Below, one piece after another: positions 1-5,103 of a stretch of 5,103 bases of DNA. Below the pieces are notes generated by a model that saw only the letters and a list, made by a program, of their open reading frames with translations, had not been told where the DNA came from and ran no database searches. Position numbers and translations under genes: made by a program. Every line of letters begins with the position of its first letter. Position 1 is the stretch's first letter. Origin of the DNA: an uncultured Flavihumibacter sp. Its GTDB lineage: Bacteria > Bacteroidota > Bacteroidia > Chitinophagales > Chitinophagaceae. The stretch covers positions 1-5,103 of the forward strand of contig CAMLPA010000283.1 in assembly GCA_946481605.1 (NCBI GenBank). The letters run 5' to 3'.

Positions 1-1
1 T

Positions 2-217
2 AAGAACCGGAAACTGCAGATGAAGCTTACATTGGTGGGATTGGCTGTGAGCATTCTTACATTGGTATTGTATTTCAGAAAAACCAGTGAGTTCGTGAAT
101 GGGAATTACAGCATCTGGGCCATACTGAGCCTGGTGGTACCCGTTTTCCTTTTCTTCGCAACCAGGGGAATTTATAAAGATGAAAAGTTGATCAAAAGCC
201 TGGACAGGCTGCGGTAA
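2..217 (+). CDS. DUF4293-like integral membrane protein, C-terminal part (5' end outside window)
   Basis: The reading frame is open from the left edge to a TAA at 215-217, giving about 71 codons. A methionine lies at base 20, but the residues just before it (KNRKLQ, then MKLT) read as part of the protein, and no in-frame stop precedes them, so the true start is probably upstream of the window. Two hydrophobic segments are visible, one just after KLQMK (LVGLAVSILTLVLYF) and one beginning SIWAILSLVV, followed by a charged tail ending KDEKLIKSLDRLR. From memory of the family, an NRKLQ-type motif before the third helix and a KDE-L-SLDRLR tail are typical of DUF4293 proteins. These are four-helix inner-membrane proteins of about 130-150 residues, found in Bacteroidota and of unknown function. 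The visible part would be helices 3 and 4. The family call is by recall, not by search. The gene ends about 20 bases before a strong terminator. Confidence 0.7.
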   Translation, partial: KNRKLQMKLTLVGLAVSILTLVLYFRKTSEFVNGNYSIWAILSLVVPVFLFFATRGIYKDEKLIKSLDRLR

Positions 218-238
218 CTTTCTTCACCACAAGACACT

Positions 239-271
239 AAAAAAGCAGGATAGGGAATGTCCTGCTTTTTT
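239..271. terminator. Bidirectional intrinsic terminator between the DUF4293-like gene and uvrA
   Basis: A perfect 12-bp inverted repeat (239-250 with 260-271, core AGCAGGA/TCCTGCT) encloses a 9-base loop. The outer part of the stem is an A-tract on the left and a T-tract on the right, so transcripts from either side end in a run of U after a GC-containing stem. It sits 21 bases after the stop of the + strand gene and 52 bases after the stop of the convergent uvrA, and so probably serves both. Confidence 0.88.
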
Positions 272-323
272 ATTTTCGGTTTTCCAAGGTTCAGCCCTGG
301 CGGTTATTTACCGGGCCGGATGC

Positions 324-3125
324 TCAATCGATAAAACGTGCTGTCTGGCTTTTCTTCACTTTCTTCAACCCTTCCGGCACGCCCGCATACACCAGTTCTC
401 CTCCGTTCACACCTGCTTCGGGGCCAAGATCAATGATCCAGTCTGCACTTCTGACTACATCAGTATTATGTTCTATAACAAGGATGCTATGGCCTTGTTC
501 GATGAGGGCGTTAAAGCTTTGTAAAAGTTTCCGTATATCGTGGAAGTGAAGTCCTGTGGTAGGTTCATCGAAGATGAACAGAATTGAACCCTGTACCCGG
601 CCCCTTCCGAGGAACGAGGCCAGTTTTACCCGTTGCGCTTCTCCTCCGGAAAGTGTATCCGATGATTGCCCAAGTTTTATGTATCCCAAACCAACATCGC
701 TGAGCGGTTGAATTTTACGGGCCACCTCTTTCGCGTCGCCGAAGAATTCAATGGCTTCATCTACACTCATTTCCAGCACATCGTAGATGTTCTTTTCCTT
801 GTAGGTGACTTCCAGTACTTCTTCTTTGAACTTTTTACCGCCGCACACCTCACAGGTGAGGTGCACATCGGCGAGGAACTGCATCTCTACGACTTGTTCG
901 CCTTCTCCTTTACAGGCGTCACAACGGCCACCGTCTACGTTGAAAGAGAAGTGTTTGGGTTGAAAACCACGCATTTTACTAAGTGGTTGCTTCGCAAAGA
1001 GGTCACGGATTTCATCGTACGCTTTGATGTACGTTACAGGATTACTGCGCGAAGATTTCCCGATCGGGTTCTGGTCTACCATTTCTACCTGCACGATCTT
1101 ATCGATATCGCCGGAAACAACCTTGTGCAACCCAACTTTATCAGCGGGTTGCCCCAGCCATTTCATGAGCGCCGGGTATAAAATCTGTTTTACCAGCGTT
1201 GTTTTTCCGCTGCCGCTCACGCCGGTCACCACACAGAACACGTTCAGCGGGAATTCCACTGTTATGTCTTTCAGATTGTGTTGGCGGGCGCCCTCTACTT
1301 TAATGGCGTGCTTCCATTTCCGGAGCGTTTTCGGTGGATCGATACTCAGTTCACCTTTCAGGTATTTCCCTGTTAAACTATTCTTGTTGCCAATAATTTC
1401 ATCGTAATCTCCTTCCGCAATCACTTCTCCACCCAAATGACTAGCCAATGGCCCCATATCAATGATGTGGTCGGCTTCGCGCATCATCAGTTCATCGTGT
1501 TCCACCACCACAACGGTATTGCCCAGGTTTCTCAGTTCCTTCAATACATGGATCAACCGCTCCGTGTCGCGGGAATGAAGGCCGATAGAAGGTTCGTCCA
1601 GAATATACAAGGAATCCGTGAGGTTACTACCCAAAGAACGGGTGAGTTGGATACGCTGGCTTTCGCCACCGGAAAGCGAATTAGCGAGGCGGTTCAGGGT
1701 AAGGTACCCCAACCCCACATCCAGCAAGGTTTTGATGCGGTGTTCAATTTCGAGCAGGATACGTTTCGCCACCTGGCGGTCGTAATCGGAAAGTTCCAGT
1801 TTACTGAACCAGTTGAAAAGATCGGTTACGGGCATTTCGCAAAGCTCGCCGATGTGTAGCCCGCCCACTTTTACATATAAGGCCTCTTTGCGAAGCCGGT
1901 AACCACCGCAATCAGGACAGGTGGTTCTTCCGCGGTACCGCGACAGCAACACCCTGTACTGTACTTTATAGAGGTTCTGTTCTACTTCCTTAAAGAAATC
2001 ATTGATGCCGTTCACATACTGGTTACCTTCCCACAATACCCGGTATTGCTCTTTGGTGAGGTCCATGATGGGCTTGTGCACCGGGAAGTCGAACTTTTTC
2101 GCAGCCCGTACAAACTGGTCTTTCCAGGCGCCGAGCTTCTCTCCTTTCCAGGGCGCCACGGCACCTTCGTACACACTCAGTCTCTTATCAGGGATCACCA
2201 GTTCATCGTCGATGCCCAGCACCTGGCTGAAACCTTCGCAGGTGGGGCAGGCGCCATAAGGATTATTAAAAGAGAACAGGTTGGGCACGGGCTCTTCAAA
2301 ACGGATACCATCCAGTTCGAACCGGTTGGAGAAATGCAACAACTGTTCGCTGTTCACTTCGAGGTAAATTTCTCCTTCGCCTTCATAAAAAGCCGTTCCA
2401 ACGGAATCGGCGATGCGGTGCAAATCATCTTCTTCGAAATCACGTTTCACAAGGCGGTCGATCAATACATAAGTATCTTTCCCGGGTTTCCATTTGTGCA
2501 AAGGACTATCCTTTCCGGCATCCAGCACGTCTTCTATCCGCAGCAATCCTTCGCCCTGTATATCAAACAACCTTGAAAATCCCTTTTGCAACAGGATATT
2601 CAGTTCTTCCTTCACATCACGTTTGCCATGGAACCGGAAAGGTGCAAGCACCAGTATCTTATCGGCCTCTTTCATGCCGTTAATGGTTTCCACCACATGC
2701 GTCACGTCCTGCTTCATTACCTGGCGGCCGCTTACCGGAGAGATGGTTTTACCGGCACGTGCGAAAAGCAGGCGGAGGTAATCGTAAATTTCCGTCATGC
2801 TGCCCACGGTAGAACGGGGTGTCCGGGTGATTACTTTCTGTTCAATAGCGATGGCGGGGCACAATCCTTTGATGAAATCGACCTCGGGTTTGCCCATTCG
2901 CTGCATAAACTGGCGGGCATAAGCGCTTAAACTTTCGGCATAACGGCGCTGGCCCTCTGCGAAGAGCGTATCGATGGTGAGGGAAGATTTTCCAGAACCT
3001 GAAACCCCTGTCACAACGATGAGTTTATTCCTTGGAATAGAAACAGTTACGTTCTTCAGGTTGTGTTTCCGCGCCCCTTGTATATAAATAGAATTATTGT
3101 TGCTGCTGCTTTTCTTCTTTGCCAT
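324..3125 (-). CDS. uvrA: UvrABC excinuclease subunit A (DNA damage recognition ATPase)
   Basis: UvrA dimers scan DNA for bulky lesions, load UvrB and leave before UvrC incises, in cytoplasmic nucleotide excision repair. At 933 residues the protein is full length (family about 930-950). ABC half 1 has Walker A GVSGSGKS (40-47), signature LSGGESQR (484-491) and Walker [13 protein letters not shown] (506-517). Half 2 has Walker A GVSGSGKT (635-642), LSGGEAQR (825-832) and [13 protein letters not shown] (848-860). Half 1 carries cysteine pairs C293/C296 and C403/C406. The DNA-contacting zinc module in half 2 is C735-x2-C738-x19-C758-x2-C761. The UvrB-binding region should be about residues 130-245. 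The usual CPxCG-like motif near residue 129 reads SPVSG instead, as I recall for Bacteroidota UvrA. The ATG at 3123-3125 fits the family: a short Lys/Ser/Asn-rich lead, then the conserved [11 protein letters not shown]. There is no Shine-Dalgarno. The gene is monocistronic; no LexA-like operator was recognised. Bacteroidota often carry UvrA paralogues, so which copy this is cannot be told here. Confidence 0.97.
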   Translation of the reverse strand: MAKKKSSSNNNSIYIQGARKHNLKNVTVSIPRNKLIVVTGVSGSGKSSLTIDTLFAEGQRRYAESLSAYARQFMQRMGKPEVDFIKGLCPAIAIEQKVITRTPRSTVGSMTEIYDYLRLLFARAGKTISPVSGRQVMKQDVTHVVETINGMKEADKILVLAPFRFHGKRDVKEELNILLQKGFSRLFDIQGEGLLRIEDVLDAGKDSPLHKWKPGKDTYVLIDRLVKRDFEEDDLHRIADSVGTAFYEGEGEIYLEVNSEQLLHFSNRFELDGIRFEEPVPNLFSFNNPYGACPTCEGFSQVLGIDDELVIPDKRLSVYEGAVAPWKGEKLGAWKDQFVRAAKKFDFPVHKPIMDLTKEQYRVLWEGNQYVNGINDFFKEVEQNLYKVQYRVLLSRYRGRTTCPDCGGYRLRKEALYVKVGGLHIGELCEMPVTDLFNWFSKLELSDYDRQVAKRILLEIEHRIKTLLDVGLGYLTLNRLANSLSGGESQRIQLTRSLGSNLTDSLYILDEPSIGLHSRDTERLIHVLKELRNLGNTVVVVEHDELMMREADHIIDMGPLASHLGGEVIAEGDYDEIIGNKNSLTGKYLKGELSIDPPKTLRKWKHAIKVEGARQHNLKDITVEFPLNVFCVVTGVSGSGKTTLVKQILYPALMKWLGQPADKVGLHKVVSGDIDKIVQVEMVDQNPIGKSSRSNPVTYIKAYDEIRDLFAKQPLSKMRGFQPKHFSFNVDGGRCDACKGEGEQVVEMQFLADVHLTCEVCGGKKFKEEVLEVTYKEKNIYDVLEMSVDEAIEFFGDAKEVARKIQPLSDVGLGYIKLGQSSDTLSGGEAQRVKLASFLGRGRVQGSILFIFDEPTTGLHFHDIRKLLQSFNALIEQGHSILVIEHNTDVVRSADWIIDLGPEAGVNGGELVYAGVPEGLKKVKKSQTARFID

Positions 3126-3135
3126 AGTATGTCCA

Positions 3136-3143
3136 CAAAATTA
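3136..3143 (-). promoter_or_regulatory. Candidate Bacteroidota-type -7 promoter element for uvrA
   Basis: Read on the - strand, this is TAATTTTG, a full match to the Bacteroidota primary-sigma -7 consensus TAnnTTTG. It lies 10 bases before the uvrA ATG. A transcription start a few bases downstream would leave a leader of only about 5-7 bases, nearly leaderless. I could not find a TTG or TTTG -33 element at the usual distance, so this may be a chance match in AT-rich DNA. Confidence 0.4.
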
Positions 3144-3225
3144 TCGGAAAACACTTACTAAAACTAAATGAATGAACAGTGTTAACCTGCATTTGTTTGT
3201 ATTGATCAAAATTTTTATTCGTTTT

Positions 3226-3258
3226 TTTGGCTATATGAATTAAAAATTTGTATTTTCG
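3226..3258 (+). promoter_or_regulatory. Candidate Bacteroidota-type promoter for the sigma factor gene
   Basis: A TTTG at 3226-3229 is followed, after 21 bases, by TATTTTCG at 3251-3258. The latter matches the TAnnTTTG -7 consensus at all but one of its fixed positions. This spacing fits the -33/-7 arrangement known in the phylum. Transcription would begin near 3262-3266 and leave an untranslated leader of about 130 bases. The call rests on consensus matching alone, in AT-rich DNA where such matches are frequent. Confidence 0.33.
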
Positions 3259-3393
3259 ATAACACAATAAAAATCCAGTATTCAAAAACCATTAAAAAAG
3301 ATTACGCCTATCGTACACTCCTCTACACAAGATTTCCCAAGTATTTCCGAGTAAACCCAATATCCAAACGTCCATCAAAAACCGTAGATTTCT

Positions 3394-3975
3394 ATGAAAT
3401 CATTTGTGCAAAAAACCGACAATGAACTGATTCGTCTGTTCATCGAGGGCAACATGACTGCCCTTGAAGCTCTTGTGCTGCGCCACAAGGACAAGATTTA
3501 CACGTCTGTACTATTCCTGGTAAAAGACAAGTACCTCGCGGAGGACATCTTCCAGGAAGTATTCATTCGTGTGATCGACACACTTCGCTCCGGCCGTTAC
3601 ACTGATGAAGGCAAGTTCCTTCCCTGGGCCATGCGTATCGCACACAACCTGTGTGTGGACCATTTCCGCAAGGTGAAAAGAACCCCCGTTATCAAGACTG
3701 GTGACGACCGCGACATTTTCGAGGTGCTCAACTTCACTGAAGATGGTGCCGATGTGAAAATGATGAAACGCCAGAGCCATGACCGCGTTCGCGACATGCT
3801 CGACCGTTTGCCCGAAGACCAGCGTGAAGTGATTATCCTGCGCCACTACGCGGATATGAGCTTCAAGGAAATCGCTTCAATGACGAATTGCAGCATCAAC
3901 ACTGCACTCGGAAGAATGCGCTACGGCCTGATCAACCTGCGCAAAATGATGACCGAAAAAAAGATCGCTTTGTAA
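3394..3975 (+). CDS. ECF-type RNA polymerase sigma factor (sigma-70 family)
   Basis: A sigma subunit with only regions 2 and 4, which directs core RNA polymerase to a specific promoter set. Its 193 residues are usual for ECF sigma factors. Region 2 covers about residues 24-93, with the AEDIFQEVFIRV core-binding segment (49-60) and the promoter-melting segment FLPWAMRIAHNLCVDHFRK (75-93). A variable linker (94-128) follows. Region 4 (about 130-186) contains LPEDQREVIILRHYADMSF and a helix-turn-helix ending SINTALGRMRYGLINLRK, which would read the -35-like element. The ATG at 3394 is the only sensible start, with no Shine-Dalgarno before it. No anti-sigma (FecR-like or zinc-binding) gene and no SusC/SusD pair is next to it, unlike many Bacteroidota ECF genes, and a terminator follows about 50 bases after the stop. 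Arginine codons are almost all CGC/CGT and aspartate mostly GAC, which suggests good expression. It resembles a conserved stand-alone group in the phylum; kinship with P. gingivalis SigP is possible but untested. The target regulon is unknown. Confidence 0.93.
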   Translation: MKSFVQKTDNELIRLFIEGNMTALEALVLRHKDKIYTSVLFLVKDKYLAEDIFQEVFIRVIDTLRSGRYTDEGKFLPWAMRIAHNLCVDHFRKVKRTPVIKTGDDRDIFEVLNFTEDGADVKMMKRQSHDRVRDMLDRLPEDQREVIILRHYADMSFKEIASMTNCSINTALGRMRYGLINLRKMMTEKKIAL

Positions 3976-4025
3976 GTTCCGACAGATGATTCTTAGCACC
4001 TAAAGTCCAAACCAGGTAAAGAATT

Positions 4026-4053
4026 AAAATCCCCCGCTTCAACGGGGGATTTT
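4026..4053 (+). terminator. Intrinsic terminator after the sigma factor gene
   Basis: An 11-bp perfect stem (4026-4036 with 4043-4053) has the GC-rich core CCCCCG/CGGGGG and a 6-base loop CTTCAA, then runs into TTTTCTATTG. It starts 50 bases after the sigma stop codon. The A-rich left flank gives a T-run on the other strand too, so weak bidirectional action is possible, though no - strand gene ends here. Confidence 0.88.
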
Positions 4054-4066
4054 CTATTGTGTTCCT

Positions 4067-4074
4067 TATATTTA
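4067..4074 (+). promoter_or_regulatory. Possible -7 element for the 51-codon gene
   Basis: TATATTTA matches TAnnTTTG at all fixed positions but the last, and lies 22 bases before the ATG at 4097. It falls just after the preceding terminator, where a promoter would be needed if the small gene is transcribed independently. No good -33 element is visible; the expected place is occupied by the terminator stem. The call is weak. Confidence 0.25.
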
Positions 4075-4096
4075 CTGAACATTAAAACTGTAGTGT

Positions 4097-4252
4097 ATGT
4101 CGTTACTGAATAACTCCAATAAAGGGAAAGACAAGAAGAAGCCGGGGCAAACCCAAGCGAAGCCTGGTATGATGGTGAACAAAGGTAGTGTGAACAATAA
4201 GACCTCGGCCAAGAACACGCGTGTAACGGGCAGGGCCCAGCGCGGATCCTAA
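4097..4252 (+). CDS. Small, strongly basic, probably disordered protein of unknown function (51 aa)
   Basis: An ATG-to-TAA frame of 51 codons, starting MSLLNNSNKGKDKKKPGQ and ending VTGRAQRGS. I do not recognise a named family. The product has 9 Lys, 3 Arg and a single acidic residue (Asp12), for a net charge near +11. It contains 7 Asn, several Gly, Ser and Thr, and no Phe, Tyr, Trp, His, Cys, Ile or Glu, so it cannot form an ordinary folded core and has no signal peptide or membrane segment. It sits alone between two strong terminators, and the frame fills most of that interval, which supports a real gene rather than a chance ORF. There is no Shine-Dalgarno, as elsewhere in the window. By composition it could bind nucleic acid or the ribosome, but that is inference only. 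The alternative is a non-coding RNA over the same interval. Confidence 0.6.
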   Translation: MSLLNNSNKGKDKKKPGQTQAKPGMMVNKGSVNNKTSAKNTRVTGRAQRGS

Positions 4253-4276
4253 GTTTTGTTTTAGTGAGTGGAATAA

Positions 4277-4304
4277 AAAAGCCGCAGCGGAAACTGCGGC
4301 TTTT
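4277..4304. terminator. Bidirectional intrinsic terminator between the 51-codon gene and the dsbD-like gene
   Basis: An 11-bp perfect stem (4277-4287 with 4294-4304, core GCCGCAG/CTGCGGC) has a 6-base loop CGGAAA. On the + strand it is followed by TTTTGTTTTTATTTTTTT, and on the - strand by TTTTTTATTCC. It begins 25 bases after the stop of the small gene and only 4 bases beyond the stop codon of the convergent dsbD-like gene, so it can end both transcripts. Confidence 0.9.
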
Positions 4305-4308
4305 GTTT

Positions 4309-5103
4309 TTATTTTTTTGCGGCTTCAAGCCCGCATTTCAACCAATCTCCATATTCAGAAACGGAAGGCGTGTAACCAACCGGCCTGGTGAGCAGTTTCT
4401 CATCTCCGGTAATGATCGCGTACAAAGGCTGCGATGCATTGCCAAAGTTTTCCGATTGCATGGTAATGTATTTGTCTCCTACAGTTTTGATGGCTTTCTT
4501 GCTGCCATCAGAAACCGGGTAAAGGAACTGCGCATCATCTGGTAATACTTTTCTGTCGTCTACATAAAGTGAAACGAGGATGAAATTCTTTTCAATCAGT
4601 TCTTTAATTTCAGGTTGCACCCAAACATTCTCTTCCATTTTACGACAGTTCACGCACGCCCAGCCCGTAAAGTCAATCAGCAATGGTTTTCCTGTTTCTT
4701 TTGACAAAGCGAGGGCCTTCTCATAATCGTTCACCACATTCGGCTCTACACCCTTACCTGCTGCCGCTTCGTGGCCATACACACTATAGCTCATCGGGGG
4801 CGGAAAACCACTCACCAATGCACGGTTCGCGTATTTGGTATTGGTAAGTCCCGGAACAAGGTAAATGGTAAACGCCAGGAAGAGTACACCTAATATAATC
4901 CTGCCCTTGCTCAATTTAGCCGGCGGAGGATCATGCTTGAATTTAAGGATACCAAAGAGATAGAGCGAAAGCGCCAGGCCTATAAGCACCCAGATGCCAA
5001 AGAACACTTCTCTTTTCAGGATGCCCCAGTGCATTACGAGATCCGCGTTGGAAAGGAATTTGATCATCAGCGCCAGTTCGATAAAGGCGAACACAATTTT
5101 CAC
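4309..5103 (-). CDS. DsbD-type thiol:disulfide interchange protein, C-terminal part (5' end outside window)
   Basis: DsbD-family proteins carry electrons from cytoplasmic thioredoxin across the inner membrane to periplasmic partners, keeping disulfide isomerases or cytochrome c maturation proteins reduced. The 264 visible residues hold three hydrophobic segments of the transmembrane domain: about 1-17 (cut by the edge), 32-53 and 67-86. A linker of about 35 residues follows, then a C-terminal thioredoxin-like domain (about 122-264). That domain has a redox motif W-A-C150-V-N-C153-R-K and a likely cis-proline at Pro226 (ASQPLYAI). The phrases FIELALMIKFLSNADL and LLIDFTGWACVNCRKME are typical of Bacteroidota DsbD homologues as I recall them. 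Full-length members have about 600-700 residues, so more than half the protein, including the N-terminal periplasmic domain and the membrane cysteine pair, lies beyond the window. The GTG at the very edge (5101-5103) is almost certainly an internal valine. The stop is TAA at 4309-4311, abutting the shared terminator. An extra cysteine, C257, is near the C-terminus. Confidence 0.9.
   Translation of the reverse strand: MKIVFAFIELALMIKFLSNADLVMHWGILKREVFFGIWVLIGLALSLYLFGILKFKHDPPPAKLSKGRIILGVLFLAFTIYLVPGLTNTKYANRALVSGFPPPMSYSVYGHEAAAGKGVEPNVVNDYEKALALSKETGKPLLIDFTGWACVNCRKMEENVWVQPEIKELIEKNFILVSLYVDDRKVLPDDAQFLYPVSDGSKKAIKTVGDKYITMQSENFGNASQPLYAIITGDEKLLTRPVGYTPSVSEYGDWLKCGLEAAKK

Larger units (their letters stand above)
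3126..3393. other. AT-rich divergent intergenic region between uvrA and the sigma factor gene
   Basis: This 268-base stretch separates two genes transcribed away from each other. It is clearly richer in A and T than the flanking genes, especially from 3200 to 3300. It contains no gene that I can support: its short ORFs are of a few codons, or are upstream extensions of shadow frames. It holds candidate promoters for both neighbours (listed separately) and a 9-base direct repeat TCAAAAACC at 3282-3290 and 3375-3383 of unknown meaning. The final 90 bases before the sigma gene are less AT-rich and C-rich on the + strand. I see no stable hairpin or recognisable riboswitch. Confidence 0.7.

Noticed and set aside
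20..22. ATG at base 20 as the start of the first protein
   Set aside because: The frame is open upstream to the edge, and the preceding codons NRKLQ match what I recall of the DUF4293 family, so this methionine is probably internal.
666..1181. Open frame of 171 codons on the + strand opposite uvrA
   Set aside because: It lies wholly inside uvrA on the other strand, with its composition dictated by conserved UvrA motifs. It shows no recognisable domain, so it is a shadow frame. The same applies to the + strand frames at 1437-1859, 2046-2576 and 2586-2930.
3178..3187. Possible operator around the GTTAAC palindrome in the divergent region
   Set aside because: The palindrome is only 6 bp and does not extend on either side. 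Such sites are common by chance in AT-rich DNA, and it does not match a LexA-type or other operator that I know.
3094..3285. Open frame of 63 codons on the - strand overlapping the uvrA start
   Set aside because: It is out of frame with uvrA, covers the AT-rich intergenic region, ends in a Gln run that is just the frame-shifted reading of the Ser/Asn codons of UvrA, and has no start signal.
3511..3846. Open frame of 111 codons on the - strand opposite the sigma factor gene
   Set aside because: Fully antisense to a clear ECF sigma coding region. It arises from the biased third-position use of that gene and has no domain of its own.
3993..4328. Open frame of 111 codons on the - strand across the small gene and both terminators
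   Set aside because: It would run through two terminator hairpins and overlap the end of the dsbD-like gene. Its translation is a low-complexity mix without a recognisable domain; the + strand 51-codon frame is the better explanation.
5101..5103. GTG at the right edge as the start codon of the dsbD-like gene
   Set aside because: The residues at once form a membrane helix known from inside DsbD-type proteins, and the upstream two-thirds of the family would be missing. The frame simply continues beyond the window.

Overview
The window looks like ordinary chromosome from a member of the Bacteroidota, most likely a Chitinophagaceae-type organism. Four signs point there: a DUF4293-type membrane protein (a family I know only from this phylum); a UvrA of the Bacteroidota sequence type; start codons without clear Shine-Dalgarno sequences; and promoter-like boxes matching the phylum's TAnnTTTG -7 consensus. 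Base composition is moderate, and the intergenic regions are AT-rich. No mobile element, CRISPR array, tRNA or rRNA was seen.

Layout from left to right. (1) The C-terminal half of a DUF4293-like membrane protein (+ strand) is cut by the left edge. (2) A strong hairpin terminator is shared with (3) a complete uvrA on the - strand, which fills more than half the window. (4) An AT-rich divergent intergenic region of 268 bases carries candidate promoters for uvrA and for (5) a complete ECF-type sigma factor on the + strand. This gene ends at its own terminator and has no anti-sigma gene beside it. (6) Next is a 51-codon gene, too short for most ORF filters, encoding a very basic, aromatic-free, probably disordered protein. 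It lies between two terminators. (7) The C-terminal part of a DsbD-type thiol:disulfide interchange protein (- strand) runs off the right edge.

Each gene appears to be its own transcription unit: three strong hairpins with T-tracts separate the four downstream ends, and the only shared intergenic region without one is divergent. The genes therefore do not look like one pathway; they cover DNA repair, transcription control, envelope redox and two unknowns. I found no convincing new system. The items most worth a second look are the 51-residue basic protein and the free-standing, codon-optimised sigma factor.
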